DNA of 49,961 bases from Chitinophagaceae bacterium (GTDB lineage Bacteria; Bacteroidota; Bacteroidia; Chitinophagales; Chitinophagaceae): the NCBI GenBank assembly GCA_023251255.1, contig JAHEZD010000038.1, positions 1-49,961 on the forward strand, in the 5' to 3' direction. Below are positions 8,631 through 17,339 of the stretch, in pieces (position 1 is the first letter of the stretch; each line of letters starts with the position of its first letter). Below the pieces are notes generated by a model. That model saw nothing but the letters and a program-made list of their open reading frames with translations. It had not been told where the DNA came from and ran no database searches. The translations under genes were made by a program, and so were the position numbers.

Positions 8631-8840
8631 ATGCATTATATTACTTTATTTATTTTGATTGCCCTGATTGGTGGCAGCATTACGGGCTTTTTGATAGCCA
8701 ATAAAGTAAAGGACGATTTAATGAGAAAGGGCAACCCCAATTATGCCGGTCTTTCTGTGGTTGCTTTCTTGGTGAGTTTTGTGGTGGTTATTTTTGTGGT
8801 GGCCCTATTGTACATCATTTTTATTGGCCTTGGGCGTTAG
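8631..8840 (+). CDS. Small two-TM membrane protein of unknown function
   Basis: 69 aa. Two hydrophobic segments (about residues 4-23 and 42-66) are joined by a basic loop, VKDDLMRKGNPNYAGL. I do not recognise a family. The ATG follows the repeat by 18 bases, and codon use looks coding (no rare stops, tight hydrophobic periodicity). The neighbours suggest no role. A two-helix hairpin with the loop most likely in the cytoplasm is the only structural statement possible. Confidence 0.6.
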   Translation: MHYITLFILIALIGGSITGFLIANKVKDDLMRKGNPNYAGLSVVAFLVSFVVVIFVVALLYIIFIGLGR

Positions 8841-8912
8841 CCGTTCACCTAGGTACTCCCCGTTTTTGTATACTCCAATGGTTTTGTAATAATCCCATTG
8901 CCCAGCATATTG

Positions 8913-10298
8913 CTATAACGTCTTCAAATATTCTATGACGGCCTTCCTTTCTTTATTGGACAATTTATCCCCGAATGTATGGCCATAATTGCCATAGCCG
9001 GGCAATGTGGTATTGTAATATTTCTTGCCATCGGGTGCGGTTTGTGCTTTGTAGTTCCAGCCAACCTGTGCATAGTTGTAGTCCTTATTATCGAAGGTCC
9101 TGCTCCAATAGGTAGGGCGCATTTTACTGTTGAGCACTGCTTCCAGAGTTGGTACCGAGCCATTGTGCAGGTAGGGGGCAGTAACCCACACACCATCCAA
9201 TGGCGGGGCCACATAACCACTGCTTGGCTGCAGGCGGGCAGCAAATTCGCCCTGTGCAAACCAGCTTTTATTGAACCAGTCAATGAATTGTGCATTCTGG
9301 TAATTGGCCCTGAACAGCAATGAATCTGTTTGCACGATGTTTTCGGGGACGAGCAAGTTGGGGTAACTTTCATTGGTGCCGTAACTGCCATGGCATTTGC
9401 TGCAATTATCGATAAAGATGGTTTCTCCTGCTGCTGCCATTTCCTTATTGATGGGATGGGGATATTTGGGTGGGTTGATGGATTTGATGAAAGCCAGTAC
9501 ATCACCAAAATGCGTGAACACTTCTGCCGCTTCGGCTGTGTCCTTTACGGTAAGTATATTGCTGAGCATAAGGAACCTACCAAAATCACCACGTCCAAAT
9601 CCATTGTAGAACATGGCATTTTTCTTTTTCAGCATCCACCAGGCAGGCACATCGGTCGGTATGCTTCCTTCGGGGATTTCCAGCAATGGTTCGTCGCTCC
9701 AGACCAGTGTTTCCGGATTGCGGTGGGCCACCAATAGGGCAGCTAACCTATCGGCGGCATTTACGCCACGTACCTCTGTTTCCATGCTTGGATAAACAGC
9801 TTGGAAAGCGGTCAATAGTGGTTTTACTGCGTTGTAGGATTTTGGCGAAAAGGTCTGCATGGCCTTCACCGCTGTGTTGTTGATGAAATTGTTCTGCTTG
9901 CTGATATTGCTGAAGTCCATCATGCTGTTGCCAAGGCCCACATACAAACTATCGTTGAACACCTGTGCATGGCATTGCAGGCAGGTGGGGATCACAATGT
10001 CAATCCCATCTGCATTGGTCACCACATTGTAATCATGGCCCACGTTTGCATTCTTGCCCGTACGTTGCAGGTAATTTTTTTTATCCTTCCCGTTCAGCAT
10101 CAGGAAATAATTGTATGGCACGCCGCTCTTTAAAAAATCACCAGTGGTGAGGTAGTTGTAACCTTTGGCTGAATCGCCTGTTCTCTGTTTACTTGGTGGA
10201 ATGGGCGTGGGCCTGTCGCTTTCATTGAACAAATGGATAAAGGCTGTTGATACAATCAACAGCAGTATAATGGAAGAAAAAATGGCGGTTTTTTTCAT
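8913..10298 (-). CDS. Periplasmic dihaem c-type cytochrome (peroxidase/RoxA-like)
   Basis: 461 aa. The N-terminal helix IFSSIILLLIVSTAFIHLF is a signal peptide or anchor. Two haem sites are visible: CLQCH at 106-110 and CSKCH at 299-303. The C-terminal motif TAPYLHNGSVPTLEAVL is shared by the dihaem peroxidase-like and RoxA-like cytochromes, where it sits near the active-site haem. The N-terminal half is poor in recognisable motifs, and the length exceeds standard cytochrome c peroxidases (about 330-350). Likely role: periplasmic or outer-membrane-facing electron transfer or oxidation. Peroxidase, oxygenase or redox relay cannot be separated by sequence alone. It stands alone, convergent with the small membrane gene. 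Confidence 0.85.
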   Translation of the reverse strand: MKKTAIFSSIILLLIVSTAFIHLFNESDRPTPIPPSKQRTGDSAKGYNYLTTGDFLKSGVPYNYFLMLNGKDKKNYLQRTGKNANVGHDYNVVTNADGIDIVIPTCLQCHAQVFNDSLYVGLGNSMMDFSNISKQNNFINNTAVKAMQTFSPKSYNAVKPLLTAFQAVYPSMETEVRGVNAADRLAALLVAHRNPETLVWSDEPLLEIPEGSIPTDVPAWWMLKKKNAMFYNGFGRGDFGRFLMLSNILTVKDTAEAAEVFTHFGDVLAFIKSINPPKYPHPINKEMAAAGETIFIDNCSKCHGSYGTNESYPNLLVPENIVQTDSLLFRANYQNAQFIDWFNKSWFAQGEFAARLQPSSGYVAPPLDGVWVTAPYLHNGSVPTLEAVLNSKMRPTYWSRTFDNKDYNYAQVGWNYKAQTAPDGKKYYNTTLPGYGNYGHTFGDKLSNKERKAVIEYLKTL

Positions 10299-10393
10299 GA
10301 TGATAATTACAGATTGAAAATACAGAATCGTTGTATACAGCTTCCTTAATTTTTTGAGGGGGCCGAGTATAGAATGTAGAAGTGGTACATAAC

Positions 10394-10416
10394 AAAAAAG
10401 CCCACTTTCGTGGACT
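10394..10416 (-). terminator. Intrinsic terminator of tRNA-Val
   Basis: Read on the minus strand: AGTCCAC, tetraloop GAAA, GTGGGCT (one G-U pair), then a T tract at 10398-10394. It begins nine bases after the tRNA 3' end. GNRA loop plus U-tail makes this a strong call. Confidence 0.85.
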
Positions 10417-10424
10417 TCATTTTG

Positions 10425-10499
10425 TGGGAGTTGACGGGGTCGAACCGCCGACCCTCTGCTTGTAAGGCAGATGCTCTAAACCAACTGAGCTAAACTCCC
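10425..10499 (-). tRNA. tRNA-Val (anticodon TAC)
   Basis: Full cloverleaf on the minus strand: acceptor GGGAGTT/AACTCCC, D-arm GCTC-AGTTGGTTTA-GAGC, anticodon stem TCTGC-CTTACAA-GCAGA with anticodon TAC, T-arm GGCGG-TTCGACC-CCGTC and discriminator A. 75 nt; the CCA end is not encoded. It decodes GUA and, by wobble, other valine codons. Confidence 0.97.
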
Positions 10500-10517
10500 T
10501 TTTTGTAATTCGGAGTG

Positions 10518-10548
10518 CAAAAATAGGTGCAGAAAAATATTGGCCAAA
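10518..10548 (-). promoter_or_regulatory. Bacteroidota housekeeping promoter of tRNA-Val
   Basis: On the minus strand TTTG (10548-10545), a 19-base spacer and TATTTTTG (10525-10518) match the Bacteroidota consensus TTTG-N19-TAnnTTTG exactly. The predicted start of transcription lies about 10 bases before the mature tRNA 5' end. Confidence 0.75.
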
Positions 10549-10658
10549 AAAAACTTCAAAAAAATTGAACTTATTTTTTAGGAGCCCGCCATTCTTTATT
10601 TGGTTTATCTGTATTCAAGAGAAGCAACAGGCTGTTTCTACTACAGGAGAAATGTTTT

Positions 10659-11066
10659 TTGTTTGTGGCAGAGATTCAATATCCAGCCCATTGTTGGCAA
10701 ACCGTCCATTTGAGTAAATACTATACAGGATTTACAGGCGATGATATGCAGAAGCGTCTGCGGAGGTATAATTCCAACCACAGGGGTTTCACCGGTGGAA
10801 TAGGCGACTGGATGATTGCCTATACTGAAAGCTACCCAACCAAAACAGTCGCTTATACAAGGGAGCGGCAGGTCAAGGGCTGGAAGAGCAGGAAAAAGAT
10901 AGAAGGGTTGATGTTGCACTGCAACATCCTCAATGGATACAGCAGGGCCCACACATTGCTGGTACACAGATCAATACTGTTGGTACGGAGGCTTTTCAGC
11001 ATATTTCAGGCCTGGCTTATTCTCTGTAGTTTCAAGACTCAAAAGGTTCGGAATCCCCATTGGTAA
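10659..11066 (+). CDS. GIY-YIG nuclease-like protein, 5' end probably damaged
   Basis: 135 aa from a TTG codon. Residues about 19-85 hold a clear small GIY-YIG domain: KYYTGFTGDDMQKRLRRYNS, then TRERQVKGWKSRKKIE, with the catalytic Arg and Glu positions. The usual N-terminal strand (MFxVYILYS) is missing in this frame. An ATG at 10652 begins MFFV in a different frame; the frames meet at a run of six T. So a slip in the T run, or decay, is likely. The C-terminal 50 residues match nothing I know. Family members are UvrC-like single-domain nucleases of unclear role, often beside tRNA genes in this phylum. Treat as a possible pseudogene. Confidence 0.5.
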   Translation: MFVAEIQYPAHCWQTVHLSKYYTGFTGDDMQKRLRRYNSNHRGFTGGIGDWMIAYTESYPTKTVAYTRERQVKGWKSRKKIEGLMLHCNILNGYSRAHTLLVHRSILLVRRLFSIFQAWLILCSFKTQKVRNPHW

Positions 11067-11155
11067 TGCTGTAAACTGCCCTTCAATTTGTAGGCCCTCA
11101 TGGATTTTTAACTTCATTTGACATGATGAATTGTTTTATGACTGGTCAGATATCT

Positions 11156-11171
11156 GCTTAACCGATTAACT
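11156..11171. promoter_or_regulatory. Probable LacI-family operator before the lacI-type gene
   Basis: GCTTAACCGATTAACT is a near palindrome with the central CG typical of LacI-family operators. It ends 18 bases before the regulator's ATG. Position suggests autoregulation. The half-site recurs at three places before susC. Confidence 0.55.
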
Positions 11172-11189
11172 TGCAAACAAATTGCATCC

Positions 11190-12206
11190 ATGGCCAAGCT
11201 TTCATTAAAAGATATTGCCCAACATTTCAATATTTCTACAGCTACTGTTTCTTATATACTAAACGGTAAGTCTGTAGAAAAAAGGGTTAGCCTGCAGCTA
11301 ACTGAAAGTGTAATGGAGTTTGTAAAAAAACATGATTACAAGCCAAACATGCTTGCGAAAGGGTTAAGAACAGGAAAAACAAATGTAATCTGTTTGATGG
11401 TAGAAGAAATAGCTGACCATTTTTTCTCTGCAGTGGCTGGCCATATTGAAACATTGGCTTATGAAAAAGGCTATAAAATAATATACTGCAGTACAAAGAA
11501 CGATGCTGCCCGTGCCAAAGATTTGATAAAAACATTTGAGCAGCAGAATGTGGATGGCTTTATCATTGTACCACCTACAGGTATTGAAGAAGAAATAAGG
11601 GGCCTTATTAAATCAAGTACCCCTTTTGTTTTGTTTGACCGTTACTATACAAAAGTGAAAACAAGCTATGTGGGTATGGACAATTATGAAAGCTCTGTAA
11701 AAGCGGTGGAGCATTTATTTAGTCAAGGGTATGAGAATATTGCATTTGTTACACTTGATTCAGAACAGACACAAATGCGTGAAAGGCTTGTGGGGTATGA
11801 ATCGACCATGATGAAGCACCAAAAAACACCTATCGTAAAAAGTGTTCAGTATTCAAAGGCTATGCAGTCCAATATTGTTGATGAAATGGCTCAGTTCATC
11901 CAGTCATTTCCGCAATTGGATGCCATTTTCTTTGCTACTAACTACTTGGCCATTCATGGCCTTAAGGCACTGGATAAACTTCACAAGAAAATACCTACAG
12001 ATATAGGCGTACTGGCATTTGATGACCATGCACTTTTTGAAGTGTACAAACCTACCATTACAGCAGTAACGCAACCCATTCATGAAATGTGCATCCAACT
12101 AATGAGTGATTTGTTGGAAAAAATGGTAGATAAATCTACCGAATTGAACAATGTAATCATACCTGCCACTCTTTCTGTAAGGCAATCTTCAGTTAAGCTT
12201 CAATGA
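11190..12206 (+). CDS. LacI-family transcriptional regulator
   Basis: 338 aa, typical length. The HTH, LSLKDIAQHFNISTATVSYI, is followed by LNGKSVEKRVS, then the hinge helix MLAKGLRTGKTNVI and a periplasmic-binding-like sensor domain (about 62-335) ending GVLAFDDHALFEVYKPTITA. Known role: a DNA-binding repressor or activator released by a sugar or sugar-phosphate ligand. It is the first gene of a co-directional block and the only regulator in it, so it most likely controls the SusC/D locus downstream. Candidate operators of the form GCTTAAnCGATTAAGC lie before itself and before susC. Ligand unknown; the importers downstream hint at a phosphorylated sugar. Confidence 0.93.
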   Translation: MAKLSLKDIAQHFNISTATVSYILNGKSVEKRVSLQLTESVMEFVKKHDYKPNMLAKGLRTGKTNVICLMVEEIADHFFSAVAGHIETLAYEKGYKIIYCSTKNDAARAKDLIKTFEQQNVDGFIIVPPTGIEEEIRGLIKSSTPFVLFDRYYTKVKTSYVGMDNYESSVKAVEHLFSQGYENIAFVTLDSEQTQMRERLVGYESTMMKHQKTPIVKSVQYSKAMQSNIVDEMAQFIQSFPQLDAIFFATNYLAIHGLKALDKLHKKIPTDIGVLAFDDHALFEVYKPTITAVTQPIHEMCIQLMSDLLEKMVDKSTELNNVIIPATLSVRQSSVKLQ

Positions 12207-12244
12207 GAATTTCAAATAATTGATAAATTCGACAAACAGAATTT

Positions 12245-12260
12245 CATTAATCGATTAAGC
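12245..12260. promoter_or_regulatory. Probable LacI-family operator, susC promoter region (distal)
   Basis: CATTAATCGATTAAGC contains the perfect palindrome TTAATCGATTAA. It lies in the 429-base gap between lacI and susC. The rest of that gap holds no ORF; no clear -33/-7 pair was found. Confidence 0.55.
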
Positions 12261-12550
12261 AAGTATGTTACTAATTAAGCCTTTTTTGGGAAAATGAGTA
12301 AGAATTCTTTGCCGCCAATTGCACATAACCATTTCGCCAAACTTTCGGCCTTAACATTAAATTAATCATTTGGTAACTTGGGCATGGGGCTTTATTGCCA
12401 CAACTTGCAGTAGCATTGCAACATAATGTAAAACAGTTTATCGAGCTTTTTTGTTAAGCCTATCGGTCTGATAAATCCAGTTTATTTCTTGTAGGAACAA
12501 ATAATTCACCGAAAAAAATTTTGTGGAATGAAAAATAATACTCAATATTT

Positions 12551-12566
12551 GCTCAAACGATTAAGC
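12551..12566. promoter_or_regulatory. Probable LacI-family operator, susC proximal site 1
   Basis: GCTCAAACGATTAAGC matches GCTTAATCGATTAAGC at 14 of 16 positions. It would lie inside the coding region if susC started at 12528, but upstream if the start is 12636, which supports the later start. Confidence 0.5.
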
Positions 12567-12618
12567 AAAATATTTCTGCCAATAATTTCTTCCATTGGGT
12601 TTTTCTGTAACCTAGGAA

Positions 12619-12634
12619 ACTTAAACGATTGCTT
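12619..12634. promoter_or_regulatory. Possible operator half-site at the susC start
   Basis: ACTTAAACGATTGCTT keeps the left arm and core of the operator. It touches the susC ATG (12636). A near copy, CCTAAAACGATTGC, sits at 25211-25224 just before the ATG at 25227, suggesting a second control point inside the locus. Confidence 0.4.
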
Positions 12635-12635
12635 T

Positions 12636-15600
12636 ATGAAAAAACGAACAGCTTCTAAAATGCTTTCTTCTTTTTTCTTATGTTGCAAACCTGCTTTGCT
12701 GCTGGTTTTTCTCCTTACAAGCTATGCTTCTATTGCCCAGCAAATAACCGTAAAAGGCCTGGTGAAGGACGAAAAAGGAGTCAAGCTACAAGGCATTACA
12801 GTCAAGGTAAAAAACACTTCCATAGTAGTACAAACCAATGAAAATGGACAGTTCCAATTGAGCAAAACTGTTGCTATCAATGCTGTGCTGCAGTTTTCGG
12901 GTACTGGATTCGTAGCAACGGAAATGGTTGCAAAAGCAGATATGGTTGTTGTTCTACAGGCTTTCGTAAACGAACTGGATTCTGTGGTTGTGGTAAATAC
13001 AGCCCTCGGCATTAAAAGGGAACAACGTTCTCTAGGTTATGCAGCTACAACCCTTTCCAATGAAGACCTTACCAATTCCTTATCGAAAAACTGGACAGAA
13101 GCTTTATCTGGCAAAGTGGCTGGCGTTAACCTTCAACGCACCAATGGTGGCCCAGCAGGTTCCAACAAAATCATCATCCGTGGCGAAAGTTCATTGGCCG
13201 GTACCAGTGAGGCATTGATTGTGGTAGACGGTGTTGTTATCAATAGTTCAAGTGGAAAGAATACAGGTAATGGAAATGGAGCTTATCAAGGTTCTGATGC
13301 AGCAGTTGATTTTGGTTCAAGCCTTAGTGACATTAACCCAGATGATATTGAAACAGTAACAGTACTCAAAGGCCCTGGTGCCACTGCATTGTATGGTGCA
13401 AGGGGTGCAGGTGGTGCTGTTATCATCACTACCAAAAACGGCAAATCAAAACCAAAAGGCATTGGCGTTTCGTTCAGTTCAAACCTTGCCCTGGAAAGCG
13501 TTTCGAGGCAACCGGATTACCAGAACGAATATGGCCAGGGCGATGGTGGACAAAATTATTATTCTTATGGAAATACGGTTGATGGCATCAGCACAAAAGG
13601 GCCAAGTTCAGCCTGGGGGCCAAAGTTCAATGGCCAGTCCTTTTTCCAGTATGACCCAACAACAAGAACAACAGGCACTGTAAGAACACCTTGGGTGGCT
13701 TACCCTAACAACAGGGAAGATTTCTTTGAAACAGGAAAAACACTCACCAACAGCATCAGCATCGAAGGCGGCTCAGGAAAAACCAACTCAAGGTTGAGCT
13801 ACACTAACCTGCACAACACATGGATTATTCCCAACACTGGTTATGACAGGAACACAGTGGCTTTATCAGTTAACCAAAAAGTGACTGACAAATTCCAGAT
13901 AACCTCAAAACTTAACTATATCAGCCGTTCCAGCGATAATTTACCAGCTACAGGTTACAACAACCAGACTTTGATGTACTGGATGATGTACCAAGCCCCT
14001 AACGTGGATTTGAACTGGTACAAGCCTTATTGGATTCCTGGGCAGGAGGGCATTGCACAGAACCATCCATTCAGCAGCAACTTGGATAATCCTTATTTGA
14101 TTGCCAATGAGATGCTGAACAAGCAGAACAGGAACACCATTATTGGCAATGTGCAAGCAACCTATCAATTCTCGGATAGGTTGAGCTTGATGGTAAGAAC
14201 AGCCTTGGATATTTCCTACGAAGCACGTTCACAGCAACGCCCTAAGAACACTGCACGTTACCAGGATGGCATGTACAGGACGCAGAATGTTTTTTCCCAA
14301 GAAACTACTAATGACTTCTTGATGAAATATGCACAGAAGATAAACAAGTTCAGCCTCTCGGTTTCTGTGGGTGGCAGTGCCATGAAGAACAGGTACAACA
14401 GGGATGAACTAAGGGCTGAAAGGCTATTGTATCCAGGTATTTTCAACTTCTCTAACAGTAAAGATGTGCCAGTTGCCTATCCATACAGGAGCAGTTTTGC
14501 AGTGAATGGGCTGTACACATTCATCACTACCTCTTATGACAATTTCCTTTTCATGGATTTCTCTGGAAGGAACGATTGGAGCAGCACTTTGGCCACTGCA
14601 AATTCAGTTGCCAACACTTCTTTCTTCTACCCAGCTGTAAATGCAAGTGCAGTGCTTTCACAAAAGTTGAAACTGCCAAAGGCAATTTCTTTCTTGAAGT
14701 TGAGGGCATCATGGGCACAGGTTGGTAATGGTGGAACAATACCTTACCTAACTTCCTATACCTATGTAACACAGCCCACTTTCCCTTCAGGGCTTAGTAA
14801 TCCTAATGCTATTGCCAATGCTAACCTGAAAGCTGAATTAAGTACCAACGTTGAGTTGGGGGCAAACATCCGTTTCCTGCAAAACAGGATATCAGTGGAT
14901 GTAGCTGTTTACAGAAACAATACAGACAAGCAAATCATCAGCACACCTATTGACCGCTCTACTGGTTATGCTGCTGCTATTCTTAATTCGGGGTTGGTGC
15001 AGAATAAAGGCATTGAAATAGAATTAAAGGCTGATGTATTGAAGAGCAAGAAAGGTCTTAATTGGACAATTTCAGGAACTTATTATTCCAACAAAAATGA
15101 AGTAAAATCTTTGGCTGATAGTGTTGAAACAATTGTATTGCAAACTGGTCCTGGCAGCAGGGGCTCTGTAGAAGCAAGGGTTGGTGGAAGCATAGCAGAC
15201 CTTTATGGCATAGGCTTCCAGCGTTCACCAGATGGACAGATTGTTTTCAACAATGGCTACCCAGTTCTGTCACAAACATCCACATACCTCGGCAGGGTTA
15301 CACCTAACTGGAAAGCAAGTATCAGCAACGAGTTTACCTACAAACAGTTCCGTTTGAGTTTCCTGTTTGACGGGCAATTTGGTGGCAAGGCCTATTCATT
15401 AACCAATGGCATTGGCATGGAAAATGGCAAGCTCACCAAAACATTGCCTGGCAGGTACAATGGCATTATTGGAAATGGTGTAAAACAGCTAGCTGATGGT
15501 AAATATGTACCTAATGATATAATTGCAGAAAATATCTGGACCTATTACACACAATATGGTAGGGACAATGTGGAGGCCAATGTTTTCAGCACGGATTATA

Positions 15601-15836
15601 TCAAGCTGCGTGAAGCAAGGATTGATTATACGCTGCCTGCAAAGCTTACCCAAAAACTGCACCTACAAAGGGCAAGGATTGGTATCTATGGAAGGGACTT
15701 GTTGATTATTTCCAACTGGCCAGCCTACGACCCAGAGTTTGCCACATTGGGTGATGGCACCATTACCTCAGGGTTTGAAATAGGCCAATTGCCAGCAACA
15801 AGAACCATTGGTGCAAGCCTCAACATTAATTTTTAA
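12636..15836 (+). CDS. SusC/RagA-family TonB-dependent outer-membrane transporter
   Basis: 1066 aa. The start is 12636 (MKKRTASKM) because it gives a normal signal peptide ending at ASIAQQ. The frame is open from 12528, but that stretch carries operator-like DNA. After the signal come a carboxypeptidase-like domain (ITVKGLVKDEKGVKLQGITV), a plug with SusC-type motifs (ALSGKVAGVNLQRTNGGPAG, IIIRGESSLAG, ALIVVDGVVINS, VTVLKGPGATALYGARGAGG) and a beta-barrel ending in the hydrophobic strand TRTIGASLNINF. Known role: energised import of an oligomer delivered by the SusD lid. The susD-type gene starts 10 bases after its stop. Confidence 0.96.
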   Translation: MKKRTASKMLSSFFLCCKPALLLVFLLTSYASIAQQITVKGLVKDEKGVKLQGITVKVKNTSIVVQTNENGQFQLSKTVAINAVLQFSGTGFVATEMVAKADMVVVLQAFVNELDSVVVVNTALGIKREQRSLGYAATTLSNEDLTNSLSKNWTEALSGKVAGVNLQRTNGGPAGSNKIIIRGESSLAGTSEALIVVDGVVINSSSGKNTGNGNGAYQGSDAAVDFGSSLSDINPDDIETVTVLKGPGATALYGARGAGGAVIITTKNGKSKPKGIGVSFSSNLALESVSRQPDYQNEYGQGDGGQNYYSYGNTVDGISTKGPSSAWGPKFNGQSFFQYDPTTRTTGTVRTPWVAYPNNREDFFETGKTLTNSISIEGGSGKTNSRLSYTNLHNTWIIPNTGYDRNTVALSVNQKVTDKFQITSKLNYISRSSDNLPATGYNNQTLMYWMMYQAPNVDLNWYKPYWIPGQEGIAQNHPFSSNLDNPYLIANEMLNKQNRNTIIGNVQATYQFSDRLSLMVRTALDISYEARSQQRPKNTARYQDGMYRTQNVFSQETTNDFLMKYAQKINKFSLSVSVGGSAMKNRYNRDELRAERLLYPGIFNFSNSKDVPVAYPYRSSFAVNGLYTFITTSYDNFLFMDFSGRNDWSSTLATANSVANTSFFYPAVNASAVLSQKLKLPKAISFLKLRASWAQVGNGGTIPYLTSYTYVTQPTFPSGLSNPNAIANANLKAELSTNVELGANIRFLQNRISVDVAVYRNNTDKQIISTPIDRSTGYAAAILNSGLVQNKGIEIELKADVLKSKKGLNWTISGTYYSNKNEVKSLADSVETIVLQTGPGSRGSVEARVGGSIADLYGIGFQRSPDGQIVFNNGYPVLSQTSTYLGRVTPNWKASISNEFTYKQFRLSFLFDGQFGGKAYSLTNGIGMENGKLTKTLPGRYNGIIGNGVKQLADGKYVPNDIIAENIWTYYTQYGRDNVEANVFSTDYIKLREARIDYTLPAKLTQKLHLQRARIGIYGRDLLIISNWPAYDPEFATLGDGTITSGFEIGQLPATRTIGASLNINF

Positions 15837-15846
15837 AACAGCCAAT

Positions 15847-17298
15847 ATGAAAATCAACAAACGCATAACTAAAAGCATTTTCTTTTTGGCGGTGATGGCA
15901 ATGCTATCATCCTGTACAAAGAATTTTTCTGAACTCAACCAGAACCCCAACCAAGCTGCTGCAGCAGCCCCTGAAACCTTGTTGGCACCAGCATTGTACG
16001 ATGTACTAAGCACAAACTTGGTTCGCAGCCACCGTATCAACAATGACCTGATGCAGGTATCTGTTTTCTTGGCAGAAACAAGGGAATTCCATCGCTATGT
16101 GGTACGCCCATCAGAGTCTGATGCCATGTGGAATAGCTGGTACCTGGAGCTTACCAATTTCAAGGACATGTACAAGAGTGCCCAAGCCACCAACCAAAAA
16201 TCCTATATGGGCATTGCATTGATTATGGATGCTTGGGTATCATCCATGATAACAGATATGTTTGGTGATGTGCCTTATTTCCAAGCAAACATGGGCAAGG
16301 ACGGTTTGCTTACTCCAAAGTTTGACAAGCAAAAAGACATCTACATAGACCTCTATAAAAAATTGGATTCGGCCAACACATACCTTGCTGCAAACATTGC
16401 TTTAACTGACCAGCAAAAAAGCCTTGACATTTTGTACCAAGGCGATATTGCCAAGTGGAGAAAGTTTGGCAACTCGTTGTATTTAAGGCTGCTCATGCGT
16501 ATGGCCGATAAGGCTGAAATGCAGGCTGGAACCAAGATTAATGATATGCTGGTTACCAATAAAGCTAATTATCCAATCTTTACCAGTAATGCTGAATCTG
16601 CTATTTTAAAGTACACAGGTGTATCACCATTGTTCTCTCCATTCTACACTTACCGTGCAATGGATTTCCAATCTGCTTCTACAGAATTCTTCGTCAATAC
16701 ATTGAAAAATTTGGGAGACCCAAGGTTAACCATTTGGGCAACGAAATTCAATAACGATTACTTGGGTGTGCCAAGTGGTTATGATGCTTCACAAGTAGTT
16801 ACTGCAAAATCATTGTTGCCAGATGCCTTGAAGAACAATGCACTCATGGGCAATATCATGAACTATGCTGAGCTGCAGTTCATCGTTGCAGAAGCCATTA
16901 CCCGTGGCATGGTGAGTTTGGGCACAGCCAAAACTTATTATGATAATGGCATCACTAACGCCATCACCTTATGGGGCTTGACTGTTCCTGCCAATTACTT
17001 ATCAAGTGCCAATGCTGCATGGAATGATGGTGCATCTTTCAATGACAAGATGGAGAAAATCATGCTGCAAAAATACTTCTCACTATTCTTTACAGACTTC
17101 CAGCAATGGACAGAATTCAGGAGAACCAAGCATCCTGTATTGCCTATTGGCACTGGTGTGCAGAATGGTGGAAAGATGCCTTCAAGGTTTGTCTATCCAG
17201 TGATTGTGCAATCTGTAAATGGTGCCAACTACAATGCTGCTGTTGCAGGCATGGGTGGCCCAGATGACATCAATACAAAAGTTTGGTGGAACCAATAG
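15847..17298 (+). CDS. SusD-like outer-membrane lipoprotein (SusD/RagB superfamily)
   Basis: 483 aa from ATG 15847. Lipoprotein signal with lipobox LSSC (Cys about 22), then FSELNQNPNQAAAAAPETLL, the start typical of the SusD-like_2 branch (PF12771 type) rather than classical SusD. The rest is helical with TPR-like content. Known role: cell-surface substrate lid on the SusC barrel. It is translationally close to susC (10-base gap) and is followed by the DUF5689 lipoprotein, so SusC, SusD and the surface lipoprotein probably act as one complex. Substrate not readable from sequence. Confidence 0.93.
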   Translation: MKINKRITKSIFFLAVMAMLSSCTKNFSELNQNPNQAAAAAPETLLAPALYDVLSTNLVRSHRINNDLMQVSVFLAETREFHRYVVRPSESDAMWNSWYLELTNFKDMYKSAQATNQKSYMGIALIMDAWVSSMITDMFGDVPYFQANMGKDGLLTPKFDKQKDIYIDLYKKLDSANTYLAANIALTDQQKSLDILYQGDIAKWRKFGNSLYLRLLMRMADKAEMQAGTKINDMLVTNKANYPIFTSNAESAILKYTGVSPLFSPFYTYRAMDFQSASTEFFVNTLKNLGDPRLTIWATKFNNDYLGVPSGYDASQVVTAKSLLPDALKNNALMGNIMNYAELQFIVAEAITRGMVSLGTAKTYYDNGITNAITLWGLTVPANYLSSANAAWNDGASFNDKMEKIMLQKYFSLFFTDFQQWTEFRRTKHPVLPIGTGVQNGGKMPSRFVYPVIVQSVNGANYNAAVAGMGGPDDINTKVWWNQ

Positions 17299-17339
17299 AC
17301 AGCATCCAGAAGAATTCACCACTGATAAAAAATATTCAG

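Noticed and set aside
12528-12635. N-terminal extension of SusC
   Set aside because: It would hide the signal peptide behind 36 residues and includes two operator-like sites.
12207-12635. Riboswitch in the long leader before susC
   Set aside because: No known aptamer core was recognised; the visible signals are operator-like palindromes.
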